NCBI GenBank assembly: GCA_963970005.1
Contig: CAXAMN010021596.1
Span: forward strand, 509,709 to 573,708
From: Durusdinium trenchii
Lineage: Eukaryota; Sar; Dinophyceae; Suessiales; Symbiodiniaceae
Reading direction: 5' to 3'
Length of the DNA stretch: 64,000 nt
This document shows positions 1-10,061 of this stretch, piece by piece. The number at the start of each line of letters is the position of its first letter. Within the stretch, counting starts at the first letter, position 1. The position numbers were made by a program, and so were the translations under genes. The notes beneath the pieces were generated by a model. That model was given only the letters and a program-made list of their open reading frames with translations, made no database searches and was not told where the DNA came from.

Positions 1-375
1 GGGTTCTCAGAACGCCCGCTCCAGTTGCGGAAAAAGAGGCGAACCCTATGTATTATATTATATGTATGTAACTTAACTTATAATTACTCAATATAGGTTT
101 ATGCACATTAGGTATCAAAAACAATCATGAACCACTACAATATGTATGTATATATGGCGTCTGCTTTCACCTCAAATTCGCACACCAAAGCAAACCAGAA
201 ACAATGTGCACAACACATTGCAAATACCAATAAAAACTATAGAGGTAAACATTTGTGGGGTGGGTACCATATATACATGTAATATATCTATCTGATTTTT
301 TAAATGTATTATATATATATATGTATATCTATTTTAAAATAGGACAAACTCCATATTTGCATCGACAGTTGCTGA
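1..375. other. AT-rich non-coding sequence
   Basis: This stretch is very AT-rich, with TATATA runs near 308-330 and several TATGTATG-like tracts. No reading frame looks protein-like and no RNA gene is recognisable. Confidence 0.5.
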
Positions 376-710
376 GGTTTTCCTTCCACTGACTTTTCCT
401 CAATCTCTCGCCTTCCCAATGAGGTGCCCGATCCCTTGTCCTCGCCCCGAAGAAGGCCGCAACTGATTGACGGCCCTGAGCAATTGAATCGAATTCTACG
501 TGTTGAGGCACTGGCCGACACAGTCTGAGCACGATTTCAGTATCCAGTGTCCCAATCTCTGCTTTTGTCAAGCATTGGGTTGAACTTGCAAGCAATTTGT
601 GCGCCCAGGATGAAGAGGAAATCAGGGGTCGGCTCAGTCAGGCGAAAGACTTCTACTCAAGTGGTACAAAGAAGCAGACAGCATCAACAAAATCAGTTTC
701 AGGAGCTTTG
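376..710 (+). CDS. two candidate exons of an unidentified gene
   Basis: Two open stretches look like spliced exons. The first, about 376-520, follows a GAG acceptor-like site and reads a hydrophilic segment containing RRRPQLIDGPEQLNRILRVE, then meets a stop just after a possible GT donor (GTCTGAGC). The second starts after the CAG at about 607 and begins DEEEIRGRLSQAKDFYSS. Joined, they would give a charged, partly helical protein piece. No domain is recognised. The opposite strand is also open across 329-595, so the strand is not settled. There is no start codon or promoter signal to anchor the model. Confidence 0.25.
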
Positions 711-1537
711 TCAACAAAATATTGGCAAAGAGAATGATCAGGTTCGGACTCTCAAGAAGCAACACTTGGGTCATCCATCCATGTCGCACATTTTACTTGT
801 GGTTGCCACACAGTACTGTCGAGATTAGTCAATTGCAGGCTCTTTCCAATAGAGATGCTCAGGCACCAAGCTGTTTTTTGCTCAATTCCTCAAAGATGCT
901 AGAACTTGGCAGGAGACGATCCCATTCAGTGAAGGCGGAATAGAGTAGCCAACCGGAAATTGTGCAGTAATTTCATTGCCAGGCCAGGACCATCCATCGC
1001 ACTGTGACCCTGAGCTTCAGGTTTTTCAAGATTTGAGTGGCTAGCGGCTAGTTACTAGTTCCTTACTTGTTTGCAAGTCTCCGAGCTCTTTTGCGCATGG
1101 TATCTCCTCACATTCCGACTCCCTGGTGAGAGTGGAGCCGAAAATTAGATGCTGCACATCACTGCATATTGTTTTTTTAAATATCGACTGGAGCACTAGA
1201 ATCTTCAACTGAATATGATCGTATGAGCCATGTGTTCCATGTATGCAACTGACATGTGAGTTTTTAATTACATCATGTGCTCCAGCAAATTCGTTTCCTT
1301 GCAACAAGATAGTTTGAATTCAAAACAACTGACCGGGACGGCTGAAGGACGTTTGTTGACACCGAGACTCAGACTGCTTGGACTTGAAAGGCGATGCAGG
1401 TTTCGTTTGGACTTTTCTCCAAGTGTGGGTTTGTGCTTTTCTTTTTTCACTTTTTAAAAATCGTTTTGCACATTCTTCACATTTCCTCACTGCAAGTTTT
1501 CAACTCTTGTTTGTATATCCGGCCCGTTGGTGTGTCC
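711..1537. other. unassigned region upstream of the proton channel
   Basis: Small open frames occur on both strands but none has a recognisable domain or convincing exon borders. The AT- and T-rich sequence just before 1538 may be 5' untranslated DNA or intron of the channel gene. Confidence 0.4.
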
Positions 1538-2552
1538 ATGGAGCAAACGGAGTTGCCAAAGCCATTTGCAAAGACCACCGGTACTGAATCTTCCTTGGAA
1601 CATCTCCTGCAACAGACTCCGCGACACAAGCAAGGCTGTCATGAACGCTTGAGACTGGCTGCTCTCTTGGGCCATCCATTGAGCAGGTTTGCAACTTTCC
1701 GTCTGCAAGTGGGGCGAATACTGCACACCAACATGGCCGAAAGCATGATTCTATTCCTGGTCACTGTGGAACTTTGCATGGGTATAGTGGAACTTGGAGT
1801 CGAGCATGGCTTTATTTGTATGTTTTACGCAGAAGTACCCAAAGAATTAGAAGGTGCCTTCCATGGCTTTCTTTGTGAAAGTGCAGAAGGAGAGCGGACA
1901 GCATCAATGCTGGAGAGCTGCGAAGTAATCTCGCGAGCGATTGTTGGAGTTTTTGCCGTCGAAATGCTACTCAAAATGGTAGTAGCACCATTTCAAATGA
2001 TCGGAAACCCTTGGCATTTGCTGGATTTGATGGTGGTCTGCACAAATCTTCTCGTGTTTTTTCATTCCAAGTCATCAGCGTCATAGCGAACGCCTCACTT
2101 TTGTCCTTCGATGGTGGCGAGTGATCAAGTTCTTAAAGTTGATAGAGGAGGAAGCTGTCCTTGTGGAAGAGCGCATCAGGAAACGGCTGGAAGCCGAAAA
2201 GGAGGAAGCAGAGGACTCAGCAGCCTTGGCCTTGTCCAAAAGAGGCCTTGTGAATGACAAGGGCGAAGCACCCGAAGCATCCACACCAGGTGGGACCTAC
2301 TCTAACCTTGTCGAGGTAAGCCCACAAGGACACTCCCCGCTAGCTCCCAGAAGGACACCTGGTGCCGCTGCGAGATTCACCGCCAAGAGAGGTGCAAAGA
2401 TCGGCGCTGGTCTTGGCACCGTGATTGGCACGACAGTTGGAGCTGCAGTTGGACTGCTTCCCGCGCTATTTACCTTCGGGCTGTCGATTCCAATTTTTGC
2501 AGCTGTTGGCGGGGGAGCTGGTCTCCTCATGGGAAGTGCCGTCGGGACCTGA
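1538..2552 (+). CDS. voltage-gated proton channel (Hv1 type), frameshifted at a T6 run
   Basis: The product resembles the single voltage-sensor proton channels (Hv1/HVCN1), which pass H+ through a four-helix voltage sensor. ATG at 1538 starts the frame that carries S1 (about residues 69-88, Glu78), S2 (126-150, with the F-x-x-E-x-x-x-K pattern, Glu142 and Lys146) and S3 (161-175, Asp163). That frame stops at 2084-2086. S4 lies in the next frame from about 2094: LTFVLRWWRVIKF matches the Hv1 signature R-x-W-R-x-x-R with Lys at the last place, and a charged coiled-coil follows (EERIRKRLEAEKEEAED), as in Hv1 C-tails. Counting five instead of six T at 2057-2062 would join S3 and S4, so a sequencing or real indel there is the simplest explanation. 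After the coiled coil comes a Gly-rich hydrophobic stretch (about 2398-2549), not typical of Hv1. At the S1 position of the human selectivity-filter Asp112 there is Glu78. Identification comes from motif order; pore function of this copy is inference. Confidence 0.72.
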
Positions 2553-2774
2553 CCATTTTTTGGGTTTGCAGTTGGCACATTTTGCAGCCGCTTTGTAGCC
2601 AATCTTTTCCCGGGTGCCTTGAAACTCGATACAGGTACCTTGATTTACCTTGTAACTTTTTTGCAACTTGTATGTTGGTGGGTTGGGCCAAGGTTGGTGG
2701 TGCAACTGGCTTTGCTGGCCGATGGGTGCGCCCAAAAGCTGACTGAGATCGCAAAAAGCATCGTGCTTAGCTAA
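2553..2774 (+). other. in-frame continuation of the proton channel tail after TGA
   Basis: After the TGA at 2550-2552 the same frame stays open for 73 codons to TAA. It continues the small-residue, hydrophobic pattern (PFFGFAVGTFCSRF) seen before the stop and then has a second hydrophobic helix. This suggests that the tail once ran further, or that the TGA is an error or lies in an unrecognised intron. No independent start is seen. Confidence 0.35.
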
Positions 2775-2851
2775 CTACTTCCTAGTATAGCTTCTTGTTG
2801 CAAGTAGCGATGGCCTCCAACCTACTTGCGATGGCCTCCACCTAATAGCGT
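2775..2851 (+). repeat. dispersed repeat, AGCGATGGCCTCCAACCT family
   Basis: Contains TAGTATAGCTTCTTGTT followed by near-tandem units of AGTAGCGATGGCCTCCAACCT. Related copies occur at 6339-6425, 31780-31800 and 50655-50722, and reverse-complement forms near 14437, 36985 and 55499. It begins directly after the TAA that ends the read-through tail of the proton channel. Confidence 0.75.
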
Positions 2852-3545
2852 GGAATGTGCTTGCTTGCACTTTCACTCCATGAAAAGACATGCTCTGCTG
2901 ATCTCTGCTGTGCAAAGTAACTAAGACAAAGAGTTTTGACGTCCTGTTTCCGCACAAAAGTTTTTCACAAGCTGTTGCTGGAAGAGGTACACTGCCAGCA
3001 TGATCTCCATGATCTTAACAAGAGGGAACATGCAGGAACTACAACTCTCATTCGGAGCCTTACATGCGTCAGAGCTTGCAAGATTTGCTGCATTCGCGCT
3101 CACATGGTTGTATACTCGATCAGCTTGACGCATTGTCATGCAACACCCTTCACTCTTTTGGGTTCAAAACGTAGTGTCTCATTAAGCGCCCAATCTTGAC
3201 GTGCAACATTGTGAACCAGAAGAAGGGAATTCCAGGCTTGTCAGACTGTTGTGTTTCAGTGGCTGCCTCAAACAAAACTGGCTGTATAAGTCCACACCGA
3301 CTCGCATCATGTGCATGTTGTAGACTCTAGTCTAGCGACTCTAGCAGACCACTGGGTTTGGCCATGTCTTGGGAGCAAAACCCGACTTTGGAGCTGGATG
3401 ATAGTGCTGACTTCGAAGTTCCCGCGAGTACAGAGAGTGAAGAAGAGGCACGGATGCATTTGATGTGATTGAGCCTCGTAACAATTACGTTGTGTGTGAA
3501 ACTTGAGTTCAATCCTGGCAGGATGGTAGCAAGTCGCTGAGCAGG
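2852..3545. other. intergenic region with possible 5' exon of the GH1 gene
   Basis: Mostly without recognisable genes. An ATG at 3364 opens a 34-codon acidic reading frame (MSWEQNPTLELDDSADFEVP and onward) that ends at TGA near 3466. It could be a 5' exon feeding the GH1 gene through an acceptor at 3543-3544 (GAGCAG), which would place an acidic tail before the hydrophobic segment of that protein. This join is speculative. Confidence 0.25.
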
Positions 3546-5510
3546 TGGGTTTGTTTCGGATTGCTAAGCCTATGCTGCTGTACAACTTGCGGCATAATTG
3601 TGGCCGTACTGCTGAGTCTCAAGGGTGCAGAGACATCTACCACAGCAGTGTCACTGACTGGGTGTTTAGGTTTCCAAGAGTGTCCTTCATACCCTTTGCC
3701 GTACCCGTGGGGAACATGGCCACAAACGTACCGGTACGAGGGAAGCTTTCCGCCTGGCTTTGCTTGGGGTGCTGCTTCAGCAGCTTACCAAATTGAAGGT
3801 GCCTACAATGAAGGAGGGAGAGGCGCTTCCATTTGGGACACCTTTTCTGGGGCCAATACAGTTGAAATGCCAGGAGGGAATTGCAGCTATTGCTGCAAGG
3901 TCCATCCGTGCCCCGTCAATCCTGGAGTTAAAAACAAGGGGGACACAGGAAATGTTGCGACCGATAGCTACCACATGTTTCAGACTGACCTCGCTTTGAT
4001 GAAGGCTATGGGTTTGAAAAACTACAGATTCAGCATTGCCTGGCCGCGTATATTCCCGGAAGGAGAGTCTTCAGGGGATCCAAATCCCGAGGCTGTGGAA
4101 TGGTACAACAGCTTCATAGATGGGTTGCGTGCAGCGGACATCACTCCTTTTGTGACCCTTTATCATTGGGATTTGCCTCAAGCTCTTCTGAGCCCACCGA
4201 ATCGCTCTGGCTGGTGGGCGCGTGACAATGACGGGAAACCTGTGGGTGAAGTGCTACCTCATTGGAAGCATTACGTCGATACGTGTTTCCGGCTTTTTGG
4301 GGACCGCGTGAAATTCTGGATCACATTCAACGAAGCCTGGTCTGCTACAAAGCTTGCAAGTGGAAGTGGTAAAGCCCCAAGTGTGAAGCCCTTTCTTGAC
4401 CCCATGCTTGATCCATACATTGCAGGACACAACATGTTGAATGCACATGCAGCTGCCGTAGACATCTATCGCCGCAAATACCAGTCAAAGCAGAAAGGTA
4501 TGATCGGAATAGTCAATAACCTGGACTGGCGAGAGCCAAAGCAGAACAGCGAAGCTGATATTGCAGCAGCTGAACGGGCAGCTCTTTTTCAGCTTGGCTG
4601 GTTTTCAGATCCTATTTTTGGACCCAGCGGAGACTATCCCCCTGAGATGAGAGCAATTGTGGGAAATGCTCTACCAATCTTCACCGAAGAAGAGAAGCAC
4701 CTCTTGAGAGGAAGTGCAGACTTTTTTGGATTGAACAACTATGGTACTGGCTGGATTTCAGCCTCGAACGAGCCTGGCTGGGACTTTACATATTCATCTG
4801 TCAGCCACGAGGGCCTGGTCCACGGCGAGTCTGCTTGGCTTTACGGGGCAGGCTGGGGGTTGCGGAAGTTGCTGAATTGGGTAAAGAGGCGGTACAACAG
4901 CCCAGCCATTTACGTCACTGAAAATGGATGGTCAATAGCTGCTTCAACGGCAGAGGAGGCGGCCAATGATACTGGAAGACTTTTGTACTACGCAAACTAC
5001 ACCTCGGAGGTTAGCCGGGCGATCCAAGAAGATGGGGTGGATGTCCGAGGATACTTTGCTTGGTCCCTGCTGGACAACTATGAGTGGGAAATGGGCTATG
5101 CCGAGCGCTTTGGCATCACATTTGTGGACTTCAACTTTGGATTTGATCCAAATGCTCCAATTCCAAACTCTCATGTCCCAACACCTGGCCAGCAGCTGCG
5201 GAGACGAAAGAAATCAAGCTGCTTCTTAGAGCAGGTCTGGCGAAGTAATCAGCTTGTGGATCCGACAGCACCAAACCTATGCGTTGAACCGATCATATTT
5301 CAGGGACACTACTGGGATGCCCAGAAGTGCAGGCATTTTATCGACGTGCTTTTGGGTGATGCATCTGGTTCTGTCACCGGCGCGAAACCAGTTGGTAAGT
5401 TCTGCGACAATACCACAGATTTGCCATATGGTCCTGCAGTGCTAGCATTCAGTGGCAGTACAGCTCCTTGGTTACTAAGAATCTCAGATGGTGATGGACA
5501 ATTCGTTTGA
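3546..5510 (+). CDS. glycoside hydrolase family 1 enzyme (beta-glucosidase-like)
   Basis: GH1 enzymes cleave terminal beta-linked glucose or related sugars by a retaining mechanism with two glutamates. Both are visible: acid/base in TFNEAW (Glu about 258 counted from 3561) and nucleophile in YVTENGWS (Glu about 454). The N-terminal signature FAWGAASAAYQIEGA (67-81), YHWDLPQ (201-207) and WSLLDNYEWEMGY (501-513) are intact, so the substrate pocket looks complete. TFNEAW replaces the usual TFNEPW. A hydrophobic stretch at about 4-20 (IIVAVLL) suggests a signal peptide or membrane anchor, so an extracellular or vacuolar enzyme is likely. About 100 residues follow the barrel from roughly 545, with no recognised domain. 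There is no in-frame ATG before the catalytic domain; the frame is open back to 3531, so a short upstream exon or an AG acceptor near 3544 is probable. The 1.95-kb coding region has no intron. Specificity cannot be told from motifs. Confidence 0.88.
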   Translation, partial: WVCFGLLSLCCCTTCGIIVAVLLSLKGAETSTTAVSLTGCLGFQECPSYPLPYPWGTWPQTYRYEGSFPPGFAWGAASAAYQIEGAYNEGGRGASIWDTFSGANTVEMPGGNCSYCCKVHPCPVNPGVKNKGDTGNVATDSYHMFQTDLALMKAMGLKNYRFSIAWPRIFPEGESSGDPNPEAVEWYNSFIDGLRAADITPFVTLYHWDLPQALLSPPNRSGWWARDNDGKPVGEVLPHWKHYVDTCFRLFGDRVKFWITFNEAWSATKLASGSGKAPSVKPFLDPMLDPYIAGHNMLNAHAAAVDIYRRKYQSKQKGMIGIVNNLDWREPKQNSEADIAAAERAALFQLGWFSDPIFGPSGDYPPEMRAIVGNALPIFTEEEKHLLRGSADFFGLNNYGTGWISASNEPGWDFTYSSVSHEGLVHGESAWLYGAGWGLRKLLNWVKRRYNSPAIYVTENGWSIAASTAEEAANDTGRLLYYANYTSEVSRAIQEDGVDVRGYFAWSLLDNYEWEMGYAERFGITFVDFNFGFDPNAPIPNSHVPTPGQQLRRRKKSSCFLEQVWRSNQLVDPTAPNLCVEPIIFQGHYWDAQKCRHFIDVLLGDASGSVTGAKPVGKFCDNTTDLPYGPAVLAFSGSTAPWLLRISDGDGQFV

Positions 5511-6338
5511 GACTGGATTTTCAAACTTGTTGCAAGGCCGGTAAGTAGTCTGACAGTGACGCAGTGATCATTCTGCGATGCGCACGTGATCCCTTTGCTT
5601 TGCCTTGGCCCTTTGCCTTGATCATTCTTGAGTCCCACTTTTGAACATCCTGAAACGAGGGATTCTATGTTCAGCCCATTTTAGCCTTGAGCATGCATTT
5701 GTCAGCAGTCTGCATCAGGCTTCTTGACAAATACTGGCACTGTGCTGCCCCCACAATGCATCGTTGGGCATAGAGGGGTTCCAATTATCAACGAATATGC
5801 ATGAAGACGTATGAAGACACTTGAAGACGCATGCTATTTTCATGTTGTTTTTAGGTTGTTCAGAAAAGAGAAGAAAGAGCAGTTGTTGAACAAGAAGGCT
5901 ATTATTTTAAAGAGAAACGTTGTAAGTCAAGAGAGAACGCTTTAAGATGATAATTTGATATAATTTGATTAGATAAAAGAGGGATAAACTAAACACAGAA
6001 GAACATATTTGAGAGGCGGGATTGATTCAGAGAAAACCTGAACGCAAAAGAGGAGAAGGAAGGTTGCTAAGCAAAGTGCATGCTCAAACGAAAAGCAATA
6101 TATATATATATATACGTATACTGCATGTTAAAAAGAGAAAAGGTCTTTTGGCCACAAGAAGGGTATGGGATTGATTAAGACAAGAGATCCAAGACGGAAG
6201 GGGCTTTCCTTTTGCAAGTTCACTCCCCCACCACGGCACCCCAACCCTGGCTCTTTGCTTTCCATTTTTAGGCATCAATGACTGCAAGGTGAGCCTACGG
6301 GCTTGCCGATTGTCAAATCCTATTAACAATTTCACAAG
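5511..6338. other. purine-rich intergenic DNA with TA microsatellite
   Basis: From about 5850 the plus strand is rich in A and G (GAGAAAG-like tracts), and a TA run lies at about 6098-6118. No gene is recognised. Confidence 0.5.
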
Positions 6339-6425
6339 AGCCTCCAACCTAATAGCAACGGCCGCCAACCTAATAACGATGGCCTCCAACCTACTAGCGA
6401 TGGCCTCCTCCCTAGTAGCGATGGT
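6339..6425 (+). repeat. dispersed repeat, four units of the CCTCCAACCT family
   Basis: About four imperfect ~20-bp units reading GCCTCCAACCTAATAGCGAT occur back to back. Same family as the copies at 2775 and 50655. Confidence 0.8.
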
Positions 6426-6479
6426 TTGCAAGACTTGGACACGGAGGGGTATTTATTAGGGGATTCTTTTGTTAAATAT

Positions 6480-6880
6480 ATATATATACATACAGGTTTT
6501 TCTCGCTTTATTGCTTTTGCTGATTTTGCTGCTTTTCTGCTTTTGTTGCTTCTGTTTTTTTCCGCCGTTTTTCTTCGTTTTTGCTTTTGCTGTTTTTGTT
6601 TGTTTTCGGCGCTTTCTTGCTTTTGTTATATATTTGTTCATTTGCATTTACTTTTACTGTTTTTGTGCTTTTGCTGATTGTTTGCCTTTGTTGCTTTGTT
6701 GCTCTTGGTGTTTCCCTTGGTTTTTGCTTTTTTGTTTTTAACTCGGCTCGTTTGTTTTTGTTGCTTTGGTTGCTTTGCTGCTCTTGCTTTTCAGCTCCTG
6801 TTGCTTCTGTTGATTTTTGTTGCTGTTTGGCCTACTGTGCTGCACTTGTTGCTGTTCGGTCTACTTTGTGGTGCACTACT
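6480..6880. repeat. T-rich low-complexity tract (TTTTGCTGTTTTTGTT type)
   Basis: Roughly 400 bp dominated by T with interspersed GCT and GTT. It yields apparent Leu/Phe/Cys-rich open frames on the plus strand and Lys-rich ones on the minus strand, which are artefacts of composition. Confidence 0.7.
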
Positions 6881-6984
6881 GCGCAACTTGCACACACGCG
6901 CACACTGGGACTGCGCTCAAAAAGCCCTACTCAAAAAATATGTACACGTAAACTTTTAAGGTTGGAGATGTGTTTTTAAGTCTT

Positions 6985-7560
6985 CGTTTAGAAGCGGGCC
7001 CCCAGCAGACTACGGTGATACAGCAAGGCAGCGCTAGATTCGCGCTAGGTTCAAGAAAAAGAAAAAACAAGCAGAGAGCAGGAAAAAGAAGAAGAAGCAA
7101 GACAAGAAAAAGGAAAAACAAGCAAGAAGAAGACGAAGAACGAAGAAGAAGAATAATATTAATAACAATAATGCACATGAAGAAGAAGACAAGCAAGCAG
7201 AAAACATATTCTTACAGAATACAGAACTCAACGGAGGCTTTTGCGCTAGATCCGCGCTAGCACCGCGCTAGACGACGGTCAATTTCTTGACCACCTGCCC
7301 ATCCAACATCCAAATCTTTCCGAGTCAGCTCTTACGTCCTTCCGATGTCGTTCTGGAAACTTCTGAGAACAAAAATGGGCAACAACTGCAGAAGTCCAGC
7401 AGCAGCAACAACAGCTCCAGCAGCTCAACAGGCCCCTGAAAAGGTCCGCGCTAGACACCTCTCAGAGCTTTTGCAGTTGACATGCCTTCATGTTTAACGT
7501 CCCCTGTGGTTTGAGTGTGGTTGGAGTTTAAAGGAGATTTAGAAGCGGGCCCCCATGGAA
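6985..7560. repeat. block with GCGCTAG motifs and an 18-bp direct repeat
   Basis: TTTAGAAGCGGGCCCCCA occurs at about 6987 and again at about 7539. Between them GCGCTAG appears six times (near 7031, 7043, 7242, 7253, 7264 and 7449), often as GCGCTAGA-N-CGCGCTAG pairs. An AAG/GAA-rich tract lies at 7055-7200. No gene is recognised. Confidence 0.55.
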
Positions 7561-7564
7561 TTGC

Positions 7565-7790
7565 GACTAGTGCACCATTTTGGGAAAAGACATTTTGGAC
7601 ACACACATACATACATACATATTTATCCTCATACATACATATTTATCTGTTTTTTGTCTTTACACGCGCACGTTAGGCAGAGAAGCTTCAATACGCTTTG
7701 CGAATATGTATGTCATGGTTGTTTTGCGGTGTTGGTGGGAAAAGACATTGAAGTACAGTACAGTACTGCTTACATGTGGTGCTTACAAGA
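7565..7790. other. spacer with CATACATA microsatellite
   Basis: A short CATACATACATATTTAT tract at 7604-7645 is the only structure seen. Confidence 0.4.
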
Positions 7791-7794
7791 TGCA

Positions 7795-8315
7795 TTAGAG
7801 CCAAATTTAGGCAAGAGCCAGAGGGAAGAGCCATTCCAAGGTAGCAGACCTGTTGTGAGCAACCCAAGGGTAAATTTCAGAGGAGGTAGGAACCATTCCA
7901 ACATAGCGGCCATCACACGAGTAAACTTTAGAGGAGGAAGGGTTCATTCCAAGGTAGCAGACCTTTTGTTGTGAGTCATGTGAAGGTAAATTTAGAAGAG
8001 GTAGGAGCCATTCCAACATAGCTGCCCACTTGTGAGCCACCCAATTGTAAATTTCAGTGCAACGCACCCACAAAAAAGGGGCCAGCAGACCTTTTCGTGA
8101 GGGCAAAATTTAGATCAGAGGGGGCCATTCCAAGGTTGCAGACCTTTTGTAAGCCACCCGAGGGTCAAAATTTAGAGAAGGCAGGGGCCATTCCAAGGTG
8201 GCAGACATTTTGTGAGCCACGCGATGATAAAATTTGAGGAGGCCAGGCACGGGCTATTCCAACATAGCAGACCTTGTGTGGGTCAAGGGCAACTTTACAA
8301 GAGGAAGGACTTCAA
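7795..8315 (+). repeat. tandem repeat, about 65-bp unit, about 8 copies
   Basis: Units follow the pattern GCCATTCCAAGGTAGCAG, then ACCTTTTGTGAGCCACCC and GGTAAATTTAGAGGAGG. Copies are diverged, and alternate units show CATTCCAACATAGC in place of CATTCCAAGGTAGC. Open frames through it are repeat artefacts. Confidence 0.75.
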
Positions 8316-8319
8316 TAGA

Positions 8320-8880
8320 GCAACATGCCTGTGTGCGCAAGTGAGTCGCAGCGTGGGCACGTGAGTTAACTTTTGAATCAAGTAGGCGGAGGCGCACTGC
8401 CGACATCGCTTGCGGGCGTAAGTGCGCAAGTGAATTGCAAACCAACCGCAGCAAACACCAAAATTGAGAGAAACAAAAAACCATGGCGCAAACAACTGCG
8501 CACAGAAACATCCACCCACGGCCAGCGCCATGAAAACAGTTTTTTATTTATTGAATGTCGACCACGCTCCCTGCGCCGGGACATCAATGCGAAGCCTGCG
8601 CTACTTCTTCCAATGTACTTGGCCTGCTACAACAGCTTTGTCTCTTAAGTGTCAGCCCTGCTGCCGAAATTGTTTCCTTCAAAAGCTCAGCCGCTCACTC
8701 CGCCAGGTTGCTGTGAGGAGCAGCGAACTGCGAGTCCCAAGGATGTACCTAAAGACAATCCGAACTAAACGTACACCCCTTGGACACCATACCTTGAACC
8801 TTCTGTTTTCAGCCTCGCTTTTCCTCACGCGTCCTCACGTATCGTCGTCGCGCAGTGTCAGCGAAAAGATCGCACACCGC
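8320..8880. other. no recognisable gene
   Basis: Several short open frames overlap on both strands without domains or clear exon borders. Confidence 0.35.
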
Positions 8881-8887
8881 CCCAACC

Positions 8888-9020
8888 CATTTTATTTACA
8901 TATATATATTTATTTACATATATAAATACCCACGTCTGTCTGTCTGTGCCTGTCTGTCTGTCTGTCTGCCTGCCTGTCTGTATGTATGTGTGTCTGTATG
9001 TATGTATGTATGTATGCATG
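8888..9020. repeat. compound microsatellite (TATTTACA, CTGT, ATGT)
   Basis: Consecutive short-unit tracts: ATATTTATTTACATATA, then CTGTCTGT, then TATGTATG. Confidence 0.85.
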
Positions 9021-9174
9021 CACTTATCACGAAAGCTAGCCTCAGCTAGCTGAAGTTGCCGCAAGTTATATGACGGGGGACGCGCCGCAGAAAACCTTAA
9101 AAACATGATCAAATCAATGTTAACGACCACCCCTCCGGAGGTTCAACTCTTCAACCCTGCGCGCGGTGAGCGTG

Positions 9175-9800
9175 TGGGCATATGCTGCTGCTGCTGCTGC
9201 TGCTGCTGCGTGCTCTGCTGCTTCTTTTTTGAGTTGGCCATGTAGAAGAATAACCAGCGCGAAAGCGTGCAGCACTCCGTTTGAACCGATTTGGAGGCAG
9301 TGCGTCATGTCTAGCGTGAACAACTTGGTTTGCTGTTGCAGCTGCTTGGTGTTCTGCTGCAGCTGTTGGGTGGTCTGCTGCTGCTTGGTGGTTTGCTGCT
9401 GCTTGGTGGTCTGCTGCTGTTGCTCCTTCTGCTGCTGCTTCTTTTTGAGTTGGCCATGTAGAATAAAAATCGGCGCGCGAGTGGTGCAAAACGAGGGCCA
9501 CATTTTGAACTCCTGTTGAACTGATTTGGAGGCAGCATTTCATATCTAGCATCAAAATCTTGCTTTGCTGCCACTGCTGCTGCTGCTGCTGGGTCTGCTG
9601 CTGCTGCTGCTGCTGGGTGGTCTCCTGTTGCTTGGTGGTCTGCTGCTGCTCCTTTGTGGTTTGCTGCAGCTGCTTGGTGGTTTGCTGCAGCTGCTTGGTG
9701 GTCTGCTGCAGCTGCTTGGTGGTTTTCTGCAGCTGCTTGGCGGTCTGTTGCTGCTTAGTGGTCTGCTGCTGCTGCTGCTGCTTGGTGGTCTGTTGCTTGG
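9175..9800. repeat. CTG-rich repeat with a duplicated ~260-bp module
   Basis: CTG tracts at 9183-9210, 9330-9440 and 9565-9790 include units of CTGCTGCAGCTGCTTGGTGG. The linker TTGAGTTGGCCATGTAGAA followed by GATTTGGAGGCAG appears at about 9230-9300 and again at about 9448-9535, so a whole module was duplicated. Gln/Ala/Ser-rich minus frames and Leu/Cys-rich plus frames follow from composition and are not called as genes. Confidence 0.8.
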
Positions 9801-10061
9801 TGGCATGCGCACGCCTCCCCGCTTTCGTTCACCCCTTCTGGCCTCAAGTATTTATATAAACACTTGGAACCCCACGAGGCCTTGAATCACGGGCAGCGTT
9901 TTGTGAGGTCATATGCAAAGACTGCAAAACTGACTCGAACTTCATGCAGGCAGCGTGTTGCATGTCAAGGACCAACGACAGCTAGCTGCGTTATTTATTG
10001 AACATGTTTGTTATCTTCGGTACTGTTGACCTACCCCTTCAAGATTTTCCTTCTGATTCAG

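Noticed and set aside
2316..2350. Apparent GTAAGC...CCCAG intron in the proton channel
   Set aside because: Only 35 nt, and the frame reads well through it, so it is treated as coding.
9120..9885. Gln-, Ala- or Ser-rich frames on the minus strand and Leu/Cys-rich frames on the plus strand
   Set aside because: Products of CTG/CAG repeats in every frame, without flanking protein-like sequence.
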